A stretch of DNA of 52,818 bases from an uncultured Azospirillum sp. (GCF_946480385.1 NZ_CAMLJP010000035.1:1-52818), one strand, 5' to 3'; shown: positions 7,768-15,840, counted from the first letter of the stretch. Translations and numbers: made by a program. The notes: generated from the sequence alone by a model not told the origin.

Positions 7768-8569
7768 CGCCGTCTTCCGCGATCTGGTGGCCGCAGCCGC
7801 TCGCCCCTATCGCCGTTGCGGCCGCTACGCCTGGCATTTCGCCAAGGGCAAGCTGGCCGGCGACCCCGTCTTCCGTCACCTGCTGAGTCAGCCGCTGCTG
7901 CCGGCCCGTGGCCGGCTGCTCGACCTCGGCTGCGGTCAGGGGGTTCTGACGGCATTGCTGCGCGCGGCGGCGGAGCGGCACGCAGGCGGCGACTGGCCGG
8001 CCGATTGGCCCGCTCCTCCCGCCGCCCTCGCCACGCAGGGCGTCGAACTGTCGCCCAAACGGGTGCGGATCGCCCAATCGGCGCTGGGAGCCGACGCCGT
8101 CGTCCAGGGCGACATCCGCAACGCCGACCTGCCGGCCTGCGACGCCATCGTCATTCTCGACGTTCTGCTCTACCTCAGCCGGAACGAACAGGAGGCAATG
8201 CTCGCCCGCTGCGCCGACGCGCTGCCTCCTGGCGGACTGCTGCTGTTGCGGGAAGGTGACGCCGATGGCGGCCTGCCCTTCCAGATCACCCGCTGGGCGG
8301 AGCAGATCGCCTGTGCCGCCCGTGGCCGCTGGCGCCAGCCTCTGACCTACCGCCCGGCGGCGGAGTGGTCCGCTCTGCTGAGCGACTTTGGCTTCACCAC
8401 GGAGGCTCTGCCGATGAGCCAGGGCACGCCCTTTGCCAACACCTTGTTCATAGGCCGCCGAAGCAACGCCTCAGTCCAAATTTGTCCTTCCGGGCATGAA
8501 TTTTCCAATGCTAGCATTTCACCGAAAATGAAACCGCAATCCGCCGCCTGCCCTGCCCAACGATCATAA
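7760..8569 (+). CDS. SAM-dependent class I methyltransferase in polyene operon
   Basis: The 269-residue protein has the SAM-binding motif I LLDLGCGQG (about residues 53-61) and the post-I acidic region VELSPKRVRIA. Motif II, DAIVILDVLLYL, is near 130-140. The last 35 residues or so are less conserved-looking and may be a tail. It could methylate the aryl head or a carboxylate of the polyene; methylated aryl heads are known in this compound class, but the substrate cannot be read here. It overlaps the deacetylase gene by eight bases and ends ten bases before the ketosynthase start, so it belongs to the operon. Confidence 0.82.
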   Translation: MTDAVFRDLVAAAARPYRRCGRYAWHFAKGKLAGDPVFRHLLSQPLLPARGRLLDLGCGQGVLTALLRAAAERHAGGDWPADWPAPPAALATQGVELSPKRVRIAQSALGADAVVQGDIRNADLPACDAIVILDVLLYLSRNEQEAMLARCADALPPGGLLLLREGDADGGLPFQITRWAEQIACAARGRWRQPLTYRPAAEWSALLSDFGFTTEALPMSQGTPFANTLFIGRRSNASVQICPSGHEFSNASISPKMKPQSAACPAQRS

Positions 8570-8579
8570 GAACTTCATC

Positions 8580-9773
8580 GTGCATCCACTTTCCCTAAGC
8601 CATATGAGCATCGTCAGCAGTCTTGGCGCTGGCCAGGATGAAACGCTGTATGCTCTGCGCAACGGCCGGGGCGGCCTGAAACCTTGCAGCTTCGAAACGG
8701 TCACGCTCGACACGCACATCGGCGAGGTGGCGGGGGTGGACGACACACGGCTGCCGGCCGAGCTTGCAGGCTATGACTGCCGCAACAATCGACTGGCCGA
8801 GATGGCGCTGCACCAGGACGGCTTCGCCGAAGCGGTCGCCGCGGTCCGCGAGCGGTACGGCGCCGACCGGATCGGGGTTTTCCTCGGCACCAGCACCTCC
8901 GGCATCCTGTCGGCCGAACTGGCTTTCCAGGCGCGCGATCCGCAGACGGGAGCCCTTCCCGCCGCCTTCAGCTTCGCCACCACCCACAGCACGGGGTCGC
9001 TCGCCGACTTCGTTCGCCGCCGCCTGGGGCTGGAAGGGCCGGCCTTCGTCGTCTCCTCCGCCTGCGCCACCACGTCGAAGGTCTTCGCCAACGCCGCCCG
9101 CATGATCGCCACCGGCGTGTGCGACGCCGCGGTGGTCGGCGGGGCCGACAGCCTGTGCCTGACGACGCTCTACGGCTTCCATTCGCTGGAACTGGTCTCT
9201 CCCACCCCCTGCCGGCCCTTCGATGCGGAGCGCAGCGGCGTCTCGCTCGGCGAGGGCGCCGGCTTCGCCCTGCTGGAACGCGTGGCTCCCAAGCCGGCCC
9301 CCGGCAGCATCAATCTGTTGGGCACCGGCGAGAGCAACGACGCGCACCACATGTCGACCCCGCATCCGGAAGGGCTGGGCGCCCGGCTGGCGATGGAGCG
9401 GGCACTGGCCAGCGCCGGCCTGCGGCCGGAGGACATCGACTATGTCAACCTGCACGGCACCGCCACCACCTACGGCGACGCGGCGGAGGATCAGGCCATC
9501 ACCGGCCTGCTCGGCACCCGCACCCCGGTCAGTTCCACCAAGGGCTACACCGGCCACACGCTGGGAGCCGCCGGCATCATAGAAGCGATCATCAGCGTGC
9601 TGGCGCTGCGCACCAGCCTGATTCCCGGAAGCCCGCAGACCCGCAATCTCGATCCCGCCCTGCGCAGCCGCTACCTGCAGGCCAACGAGACTGGACGCCT
9701 GGACCGGGTGATGACCAACTCCTTCGGCTTCGGCGGCAGCAACAGCAGCCTGATCTTCGGGTGGGCCGTCTGA
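8580..9773 (+). CDS. Beta-ketoacyl-ACP synthase (FabB/F-like, ApeO/ApeR-type)
   Basis: A full 397-residue ketosynthase with all three catalytic residues: the nucleophile in SSACATTS (Cys162), a histidine in NLHGTATTYGD (about 295) and a second histidine in KGYTGHTLGAAG (about 331). The C-terminal glycine-rich FGFGGSN is also present. It should extend the polyene chain by condensing malonyl-ACP. The start GTG at 8580 keeps the conserved N-terminal strand; an internal ATG at 8604 would remove part of it, and neither has a strong ribosome site. It overlaps the ketosynthase-like partner by one base. Confidence 0.92.
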   Translation: MHPLSLSHMSIVSSLGAGQDETLYALRNGRGGLKPCSFETVTLDTHIGEVAGVDDTRLPAELAGYDCRNNRLAEMALHQDGFAEAVAAVRERYGADRIGVFLGTSTSGILSAELAFQARDPQTGALPAAFSFATTHSTGSLADFVRRRLGLEGPAFVVSSACATTSKVFANAARMIATGVCDAAVVGGADSLCLTTLYGFHSLELVSPTPCRPFDAERSGVSLGEGAGFALLERVAPKPAPGSINLLGTGESNDAHHMSTPHPEGLGARLAMERALASAGLRPEDIDYVNLHGTATTYGDAAEDQAITGLLGTRTPVSSTKGYTGHTLGAAGIIEAIISVLALRTSLIPGSPQTRNLDPALRSRYLQANETGRLDRVMTNSFGFGGSNSSLIFGWAV

Positions 9774-10582
9774 TGTGGGCCTATGTCGAGGGCATCGGCC
9801 TGCTCGGCCCCGGTCTTCCGGGCTGGGCGGACTCGCGTGCCATCCTGGCGGGCAACAGCCCCTATGTCGCGGCGCCGGCCGTGCTGACCGCCAGTCCGCT
9901 CCTGCCCCCGGCCGAACGGCGCCGCAGCGTGCCCACCGTCAAGCTCGCCATGGCGGTGGGGGCGGAGGCGCTGGAGCAGGCCAGCCGCGACCCGGCAACC
10001 GTCGCAACCGTCTTCACCTCCTCCAGCGGCGACCCCGATACGCTGCACCAGATCCTGGAAACCCTGGCGACGGAGGAGCGCGACATCTCGCCGACCCGCT
10101 TCCACAACTCCGTCCACAACGCGCCTGCCGGCTATTGGAGCATCGCCACCCGCTGCCGCGAGCCCTCCACCAGCCTGTCGGCCCATGACGAAAGCTTCCA
10201 GGTCGGCCTGTTGGAGGCGGCGGCGGAAGTTGCGGCCGACGGCTGGACCGTCGGGCTGATCGCCTACGACCTGCCCTATCCGGAGCCGCTGAACAGAGTC
10301 CGTCCTATTACCGGCATCTTCGGCACCGCCCTGGTGCTGACCCCGCAGTTGACCGACCGCTGCCTCGCCCGACTGGATATCGGCCTGTCACGCGGAGAGG
10401 AGCCGGTCAGCCGCATGATCGACCTCGGGCTGGAGACCCTGCGCACCGGCAACCCGACCGCCCGCGCCCTGCCGCTGCTGGCGGCGCTGGCACGGGTCGG
10501 CGCCGGCGGCGCTGCGGAAACGGTGGTGCTCGACCTGCCGCCGGACGGCCGGGTGGTGGTGCGGGTCAGCGCGCCATGCTGA
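9773..10582 (+). CDS. Ketosynthase-like partner / chain-length-factor-like protein
   Basis: The 269-residue protein resembles the N-terminal half of a ketosynthase (thiolase fold; SSSGDPDTLHQIL near residue 85 and FHNSVHNAPAGYWSIAT near 112-128). It lacks the ACxTT nucleophile motif: the equivalent position reads REPSTSLSAHDESF, so it should not condense on its own. Such truncated ketosynthases (Ketoacyl-synt_2 type) stand next to active ones in aryl polyene clusters and are thought to pair with them, as chain-length factors do in type II polyketide synthases. It starts inside the stop of the ketosynthase gene (TGATG), in line with equal production. Confidence 0.82.
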   Translation: MWAYVEGIGLLGPGLPGWADSRAILAGNSPYVAAPAVLTASPLLPPAERRRSVPTVKLAMAVGAEALEQASRDPATVATVFTSSSGDPDTLHQILETLATEERDISPTRFHNSVHNAPAGYWSIATRCREPSTSLSAHDESFQVGLLEAAAEVAADGWTVGLIAYDLPYPEPLNRVRPITGIFGTALVLTPQLTDRCLARLDIGLSRGEEPVSRMIDLGLETLRTGNPTARALPLLAALARVGAGGAAETVVLDLPPDGRVVVRVSAPC

Positions 10583-11025
10583 TGACGCGCGAACAGCTGG
10601 CGGCGCTGATCCCCCATGCCGGCACCATGTGCCTGCTGGACAGCGTGCTGTCCTGGGACCGCAGCCGCATCCGCTGCATCGCCCGTAGCCACCGCGACAC
10701 GGCCAACCCGCTGCGCCATGCCGGACGGCTCGGCGCGCTGTGCGGCGTCGAATATGCGTCGCAGGCGATGGCGGTGCATGGCGGGCTAACGGCCGGCGGC
10801 GAGCGCCCCGCCGCCGGCTACCTCGCCAGCCTGCGCGACCTCGCTTGCCGCGTCGCCCGGCTCGACGACATCGCGGAGGACTTGGTCATCGACGCCGAGA
10901 ACCTGACCGGCGAGGGCAGCCGCGTAATCTACGCCTTCACCCTCTCGGCCGGCGACCGCGAGTTGCTGAGCGGCCGGGCGGCGGTGGTGATCGACGCGGG
11001 CGGTGCGGAAATGGGGGTTTCATGA
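10576..11025 (+). CDS. Second hotdog-fold dehydratase (ApeP/FabZ-like)
   Basis: This 149-residue protein is a FabZ-like hotdog dehydratase with the family pattern IPHAGTMCLLD (about residues 12-22), then HRDTANPLRHAGRLGALCGVE and YASQAMAVHG (about 50-75), which hold the expected His/Glu pair. It probably makes the conjugated double bonds of the polyene with the smaller dehydratase at 2770. It overlaps the upstream gene by seven bases and the ketoreductase by four. An ATG at 10582, just after the stop of the upstream gene, is an alternative start. Confidence 0.82.
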   Translation: MLMTREQLAALIPHAGTMCLLDSVLSWDRSRIRCIARSHRDTANPLRHAGRLGALCGVEYASQAMAVHGGLTAGGERPAAGYLASLRDLACRVARLDDIAEDLVIDAENLTGEGSRVIYAFTLSAGDRELLSGRAAVVIDAGGAEMGVS

Positions 11026-11741
11026 AACGCGCACTCGTCACTGGCGGCAGCGGCGCCCTGGGGGCCGCGATCTGCAAGGCGCTCTCCGCCGACGGCCACC
11101 ATGTGCTGGTCCACGCCAACGGCTCCCCCGCCCGCGCCGAAGCGCTGGCGGCGGAGATCATGGCATCCGGCGGATCGGCGGAAGCGGTTGCCTTCGACGT
11201 CACCGATGCCGAGGCCACCGCCACCGCCCTTGAGCGCGTGCTGGAAACCGGCCCGATCCAAATCCTGGTCAACAATGCCGGAATCCACGACGACGCGGTG
11301 ATGCCGGCGATGCGGCGGGAGCAGTGGGGCCGCGTCATCGACGTGTCGCTGAACGGCTTCTTCAACGTGACGCAGCCGCTGCTGATGCCGATGATCGGCA
11401 CGCGCTGGGGCCGGATCGTCAACGTATCGTCGGTTGCGGCCGTCGCCGGCAACCGCGGCCAGACCAACTATGCCGCTGCCAAGGCCGGGCTGCATGGCGC
11501 CACCAAATCGCTGGCGCTGGAACTCGCTCCGCGCGGCATCACCGTCAACGCAGTGGCGCCGGGCATCATCGCTTCGCCGATGGCCGACGCCGCCTTCGAC
11601 GCCGAGACGGTCAAGCGGATGGTGCCGATGAAGCGCGCCGGCCGGCCGGAGGAGGTGGCGGACCTCGTCGCCTTCCTGGCCTCCGACCGCGCCGCCTACA
11701 TCTCCGGCCAGATCGTCTCGATCAACGGAGGGATGATCTGA
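11022..11741 (+). CDS. 3-oxoacyl-ACP reductase (FabG-like, ApeQ-type)
   Basis: A 239-residue short-chain dehydrogenase with the nucleotide-binding TGGSGALG (about residues 7-14), NNAG near 84, the catalytic serine in VSSVAAV (about 136) and YAAAK (about 150-154), and an IVSINGGMI C-terminus typical of FabG. It should reduce the 3-keto intermediates before dehydration. It is last of the plus-strand operon. Its final 20 bases overlap, tail to tail, the end of the glycosyltransferase gene on the other strand, so no terminator fits between the two converging units. Confidence 0.9.
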   Translation: MKRALVTGGSGALGAAICKALSADGHHVLVHANGSPARAEALAAEIMASGGSAEAVAFDVTDAEATATALERVLETGPIQILVNNAGIHDDAVMPAMRREQWGRVIDVSLNGFFNVTQPLLMPMIGTRWGRIVNVSSVAAVAGNRGQTNYAAAKAGLHGATKSLALELAPRGITVNAVAPGIIASPMADAAFDAETVKRMVPMKRAGRPEEVADLVAFLASDRAAYISGQIVSINGGMI

Positions 11742-12507
11742 GCGGACGGGAGCGCACCCTCCGGACCGCCAGCATCGGCAGCCGACCGATGAAGCCCAGC
11801 ATCAGCCGGGTGTGCATCCAGGTCAGCAGGGCATTGTCGCGGACATAGTTGAAATGGGAAACCCCGCCCTCCTCCGCCTTGAAATAGCGGACGGGGGCCG
11901 GCACGTTGACGGTCGGCAGGCCGGCCCAGCATAGCCGCACCGCGGCCTCCGGATCGAAGTCGAAGCGCCGCATCCACGGATTGCGCCGCATCACCGCGCG
12001 CAGCGGTTTGATCGGATAGACGCGGAAGCCAAACAGCGAATCGCCGATCCCGCCCCACAGCGTCTCCAGATTGGCCCACCAGTTGGAGATCTTGCGCCCA
12101 CCCACCCGCAGCCGCGGCGCGCCGGCATCGAACACCGGCTTTCCCAGCACCAGCGCGTCGGGGTTGGCCATCGACACCCCCTGGAACTGCGGGATGCGGT
12201 TGGCCGGATGCTGGCCATCGGCGTCCATGGTCAGCGCGTGGGTGAAGCCGCAGCGCTCCGCCTCTTCCAGCCCATGCAGGACCGCGGCGCCTTTGCCTCG
12301 GTTGGCCGGCAGTTCCAGCACGCGCAGATGCGGATCGTCCGCCGTCATCGCCCGCAACGTCGCCGCCGTTCCGTCGGTGCTGCCGTCGATGACGACCCAG
12401 ACCGGCGCCCAATGGGCACGGGCATCCCGCACCGTCTCGAACAGCTTCGACCCGGTGTTGTAGCTGGGGATCAGGACCAGATGGCTGGATGAGGCGTCGG
12501 TGTTCAA
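11722..12507 (-). CDS. Family 2 glycosyltransferase (DPM1-like)
   Basis: The 261-residue GT-A enzyme has LIPSYNTGSKL (about residues 12-22), the nucleotide-sugar site WVVIDGSTDGT (about 37-47) and LTMDADGQHP (about 89-98) with the metal-binding DAD. It would add a sugar to the polyene lipid or a polyprenyl carrier. In E. coli, ApeJ joins glycosyltransferase and acyltransferase activities in one protein; here they appear as two adjacent genes. The start is a TTG overlapping the stop of the acyltransferase (TTGA), the usual sign of translational coupling. It is the last gene of a three-gene minus-strand unit. Confidence 0.85.
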   Translation of the reverse strand: MNTDASSSHLVLIPSYNTGSKLFETVRDARAHWAPVWVVIDGSTDGTAATLRAMTADDPHLRVLELPANRGKGAAVLHGLEEAERCGFTHALTMDADGQHPANRIPQFQGVSMANPDALVLGKPVFDAGAPRLRVGGRKISNWWANLETLWGGIGDSLFGFRVYPIKPLRAVMRRNPWMRRFDFDPEAAVRLCWAGLPTVNVPAPVRYFKAEEGGVSHFNYVRDNALLTWMHTRLMLGFIGRLPMLAVRRVRSRPLRSSLR

Positions 12508-13286
12508 AGCTCTGCCCTATAATGGCGTTCAAGATCCTCGACCAGCCCGCGCACGTCGGTCGGCGGATCGAAGCGGCGACCGAGGCGGACGGTGTAGACC
12601 AGCGGAAACTCCGGCTTGCGGAACAGCGGCCAGCCCTTGCCGAGGAAATTGCTGTTGGCGTCGATGAAGACGGTCTGCACCGGCGCGCCCGCCGTCTTGG
12701 CGATCAGCGCGAAGCCGCCCTTCAGCGGGTTGACCGGCGCCCGCTCCGTCCGGGTGCCTTCGGGGAAGATCAGCAATTGATGGCCGGCGCGCACCCGCTG
12801 TGCCGCCATCTTGACCAGCGAGTTGGGCGCGTCATTGCGGATATAGCCGGCCATCCGCGCCCCGCCGCCGTAGAGGAGGTTGTCGTAAACCGGGGCCTTG
12901 GCGATGCAGACGACGTCCGGCAAGCGCGAGATCAGCAGCACGGCATCCAGGATCGACGGATGGTTCGGGCAGATCAGCAAGCCGCCGTCACCCTTCAGCG
13001 AATCCAACGCCGACAGGTCGGTCTTCAGCACTCCGCAGGCCCGCAGCGTGCCGAGATAGAGGCGAAATCCCGTCCTGATCGCCTGCCGCCCGAGCGGCCC
13101 GGCAACCCGGCGCGGCAGAAGCGGACCGATCAGCGCCGCCGTCAGGCTCCAGGCCAGCGACATCAGGCCGAATAGGAACAGCAGGACATAGAACAAGGGA
13201 TATTCCCAAGCCCACCGGACCGCGCCGAGAAAGCTTAGGCCGCGTCGCCCAGAGGCGTGCGCACGTTCTGCCGCCGTTTCCGCCAT
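12504..13286 (-). CDS. PlsC-type 1-acylglycerol-3-phosphate acyltransferase-like protein
   Basis: This 260-residue membrane-bound acyltransferase has a hydrophobic N-terminus (about residues 28-62). The HX4D catalytic motif is in CPNHPSILDAV (about 108-116) and the substrate-binding motif is FPEGTR (about 178-183). It probably esterifies the polyene to a glycerol-, sugar- or other hydroxyl acceptor. Its ATG lies 52 bases inside the halogenase gene, a long overlap with no good start further in. The next gene starts in its stop codon. Confidence 0.85.
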   Translation of the reverse strand: MAETAAERAHASGRRGLSFLGAVRWAWEYPLFYVLLFLFGLMSLAWSLTAALIGPLLPRRVAGPLGRQAIRTGFRLYLGTLRACGVLKTDLSALDSLKGDGGLLICPNHPSILDAVLLISRLPDVVCIAKAPVYDNLLYGGGARMAGYIRNDAPNSLVKMAAQRVRAGHQLLIFPEGTRTERAPVNPLKGGFALIAKTAGAPVQTVFIDANSNFLGKGWPLFRKPEFPLVYTVRLGRRFDPPTDVRGLVEDLERHYRAEL

Positions 13287-14548
13287 GCCATGTAGTTCCT
13301 TTTGAAGTCCAGCAGGGCGTTCATGTAGTAGATCGCCTTGAATATCTTCAGCCGCGTCTTGATCGGTGACGGGCGGAAGACGTCGCCGGCCAGAAGCGAC
13401 AGCAGCGCCTCCTCCACCCGGAAGACGTTGCGTGGTCCCATGAACAGGTTGCGCAGCGCCGGCGTCGTCACCCGATAGATGTACCAGGAGAAGGTGCCGA
13501 TGCCCTGGCGGACCGTCCGCTCGAAATGCTTCAGCACCTGCTCCTGGCGCGCCGGCTCGCGCAGGCAGGCATCGACCGCCTCGGCCCCTTCGAAGGCGCT
13601 GGTCATCGCCAGATAGACGCCGGTGGAGAACACCGGGTCGATGAAGGCGAAGGCGTCGCCCAGCATGACGTAACCCGGCCCCGACATGCGGTCCGCTTGG
13701 TAGGAGAAGTTGCCGGTTCCCGTCACTGGGCCGGTCAGTTCCGCCCCCTCCAGCCGCTCCGCCAGCGCCGGGCAGAGCGCCACGGTATCGAGGAAGAAGC
13801 GGGTCTGGTCGGTCCGCCGCGTCTTGAAATAATAGGGCCAGCAGACCGCGCCGACGCTGGTGGTGCCGTCCGCCAGCGGGATGAACCAGAACCAGCCATG
13901 GTCGAACCAGAAGACGGTGATGTTGCCTTCCGCCTTGCCCGGCAGCCGTTTGGCGCCGGTGAAATGGCCGAACATTGCCGCGCTGTTGTGCTTGACGTTG
14001 CGCCGCTTGATGCCGAAACGGGACGCCAGCAGGGTGTCGCGTCCCGATGCATCGACCAGGAAGCGCGTGCGCAGTGTGCGGACAGTGCCGTCCTCCTGGC
14101 GGGCGGTGACGGTGGTGCCCTCAGCCCCCTGGATGTCGACGTCCGTCACCTTGCAGCCCTCGATGACGGTGGCGCCCTTGGCGGCGGCGTTGCGGATCAG
14201 GATGTGGTCGAATTCCGACCGGCGGACCTGATAGGCATAGGGCTTGGTCTTGTCCCAGGCGTTGGCGAAGTCGAAGGTCACCGACTTGCCGTGATAGGGC
14301 GACACGAACTCCGCACCGCATTTCAGCATGCCGATCCGCTCCACCTCCTCCAGCACGCCCAACTCCCTCAGCAGGGGCAGGTTGCAGGGAAGCAGGGATT
14401 CGCCGATGTGGAAGCGGGGGTGATGGTCCTTTTCCAGCAGCATCACCCGATGGCCTTTTCCGGCCAGCAGCGCCGCCGCGGTCGACCCGGCCGGTCCGCC
14501 ACCCACCACCAGGACATCGCAGTCGTAGTTGGAACCGTTCGACACCAT
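13235..14548 (-). CDS. Flavin-dependent halogenase-like FAD enzyme
   Basis: The 437-residue protein opens with the FAD-binding GGGPAGS (residues 16-22) and carries FHIGESLLP (46-54). Its WxWxIP motif, GWFWFIP (218-224), is a hallmark of flavin-dependent halogenases that blocks monooxygenase activity. A second FAD motif, GYVMLGDAFAFIDPVFSTG, is near 290. It looks most like the PltA/CndH branch that acts on carrier-bound substrates. In this cluster it may chlorinate or brominate the aryl head, as xanthomonadins are brominated (family knowledge; the substrate is inferred). The ATG at 14548 was chosen because it directly precedes the FAD domain; a longer frame upstream reads through a 9-bp tandem repeat. 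Confidence 0.82.
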   Translation of the reverse strand: MVSNGSNYDCDVLVVGGGPAGSTAAALLAGKGHRVMLLEKDHHPRFHIGESLLPCNLPLLRELGVLEEVERIGMLKCGAEFVSPYHGKSVTFDFANAWDKTKPYAYQVRRSEFDHILIRNAAAKGATVIEGCKVTDVDIQGAEGTTVTARQEDGTVRTLRTRFLVDASGRDTLLASRFGIKRRNVKHNSAAMFGHFTGAKRLPGKAEGNITVFWFDHGWFWFIPLADGTTSVGAVCWPYYFKTRRTDQTRFFLDTVALCPALAERLEGAELTGPVTGTGNFSYQADRMSGPGYVMLGDAFAFIDPVFSTGVYLAMTSAFEGAEAVDACLREPARQEQVLKHFERTVRQGIGTFSWYIYRVTTPALRNLFMGPRNVFRVEEALLSLLAGDVFRPSPIKTRLKIFKAIYYMNALLDFKRNYMAWRKRRQNVRTPLGDAA

Positions 14549-14561
14549 GGGCTTTGCCGCT

Positions 14562-14597
14562 CTCCCGCTTGTCCCGCTTGTCCCGCTTGTCCCGCTT
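14562..14597. repeat. Four-copy 9-bp tandem repeat in the halogenase leader
   Basis: The unit GTCCCGCTT is repeated three times exactly (14571-14597), preceded by one variant copy starting with C (14562-14570). On the minus strand it lies 14-49 bases upstream of the halogenase start codon, so it is within its leader or ribosome-site region. If translation began further upstream in the same frame, the repeat would read as Thr-Ser-Gly units. Copy-number change by slippage would alter leader spacing without shifting a frame (27, 36 or 45 bases). Confidence 0.85.
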
Positions 14598-14842
14598 TGG
14601 GGTGTTCGACGTGGATACCCGTTTCTGGCGCTGCGGCCGGCAACTGCTGCCAAGATTTTATCGCACCCCGTCACGCGCAATCCAGGGACAAAACCTTGAC
14701 ACTGCCCTTTATCTGGGGCCTAGCCAAAAGGATATATCCACCCGCCACCGATATCAGCGTTCACTGTTCCAGTAACTTTCCGCAGCAATGTTTCAGTACG
14801 ATTTCATTCGCTCCGCACAGTGCTGACAGATTTCCACCAATG

Positions 14843-14871
14843 CACTTGAGATTGCGCAATTGTCTTAAGTG
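14843..14871. promoter_or_regulatory. Operator-like dyad CACTTGAGA-N11-TCTTAAGTG
   Basis: The arms CACTTGAGA (14843-14851) and TCTTAAGTG (14863-14871) match as an inverted repeat at 8 of 9 positions. The space between begins with the perfect palindrome TTGCGCAA (14852-14859). The site lies about 97 bases before the MipA start and about 295 bases before the halogenase start, so it could serve either. The spacing suits a dimeric regulator, but nothing nearby names the protein. Confidence 0.35.
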
Positions 14872-14967
14872 ATTACCCATTTGGTGACATGCAAAGCCAC
14901 TTGCCTGCCGGGTTCCACGCCCACAAGATGCCGACGGCTTGAAACCGAAAAACTCAACCGGGGATGC

Positions 14968-15840
14968 ATGGTGCGTGTGTTGCCAACGACGCTTGCCGTT
15001 GCCGCCTGCGCCTTGTCGGCGGTGCTCGGCTTGCCGGGTCGGGGCTATGCGCAGGAACCGGGCAAGCCTCTGTTCGAGATTGGCATCGGCGGCGGTGTCG
15101 GCTACATCCCCGACTATCCCGCAGCCGACCAGAACCATCTCCAGGCCGCCGCCCTGCCCTATGTCATCTATCGCGGCGAGGTGTTCCGCGCCGACCGCAA
15201 CGGCATCCAGGGACGCATCTACCGCTCCGACCGCGTGACCTTCGAGGTCAGCCTGGAAGGCGCGCTGGGTTCTTCGGCCGACGACAACCGGGCGCGCCAG
15301 GGCATGCCCGACATCGATCTGCTGGGCGAGGTCGGCCCGGCACTGAAGATCAACCTGCACCGCGACAGCGACCGGCGCGAGCGAATCGACCTGACCCTGC
15401 CGGTGCGCAGCGTCTTCTCCACCGATTTCAGCCGCATCAAATACCGCGGCCTCGTCTTCGCCCCCGATGTCGCCTACAGCAAGGCCGGCTTGATTTCGGG
15501 CGACGACCAGTTCCGCCTCAGCCTGGGGCCGATCTTCGCCTCCAGCCATTTGATGGATTATTTCTATCAGGTCGACCCGCAATATGCGCGGCCGGGCCGC
15601 CCGGCCTACGACGCCCGCGCCGGTTACCTGGGTCTTCGCCTGCACAGCTCCCTCGTCATGCCGGTGACGGAGCGGATTTCCGCCTTCGGCGCCGTGCGGG
15701 GAGAGCTGTTTTCCGGTGCCACCAACGACGACAGCCCGCTCTACAAGCGCACCGTCAACCTGTCGGTCGGGGCCGGCTTCACCTTCTCGCTCTACCGGTC
15801 CGACAGTCGGGTCAGCGCGGTGAGCGACATTCTCGACTGA
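14968..15840 (+). CDS. MipA/OmpV-family outer membrane protein
   Basis: The 290-residue protein has a signal peptide (TTLAVAACALSAVLG core, cleavage near GYAQ) and the MipA/OmpV pattern: IGIGGGVGYIPDYPAADQN near residue 35, YVIYRGEVFRADRNGIQGR strands, and a run of amphipathic beta strands ending in an aromatic-poor C-terminus. It should form a beta-barrel in the outer membrane. Family members act as murein-hydrolase scaffolds or small porins. The start ATG at 14968 has GGGG just upstream. Being divergent from the halogenase unit and just past the polyene operon, it may help place or pass the pigment at the outer membrane (inference). Confidence 0.82.
   Translation: MVRVLPTTLAVAACALSAVLGLPGRGYAQEPGKPLFEIGIGGGVGYIPDYPAADQNHLQAAALPYVIYRGEVFRADRNGIQGRIYRSDRVTFEVSLEGALGSSADDNRARQGMPDIDLLGEVGPALKINLHRDSDRRERIDLTLPVRSVFSTDFSRIKYRGLVFAPDVAYSKAGLISGDDQFRLSLGPIFASSHLMDYFYQVDPQYARPGRPAYDARAGYLGLRLHSSLVMPVTERISAFGAVRGELFSGATNDDSPLYKRTVNLSVGAGFTFSLYRSDSRVSAVSDILD

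Larger units (their letters stand above)
14549..14967. other. Divergent intergenic region, halogenase unit / MipA gene
   Basis: About 420 bases without a gene separate the halogenase start (minus) from the MipA start (plus). Besides the 9-bp tandem repeat at its left end, it becomes clearly more AT-rich from about 14650, as expected for promoters in both directions. It holds a strong dyad at 14843-14871. No convincing sigma-70 or EcfG promoter pair could be fixed by eye. Confidence 0.6.
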
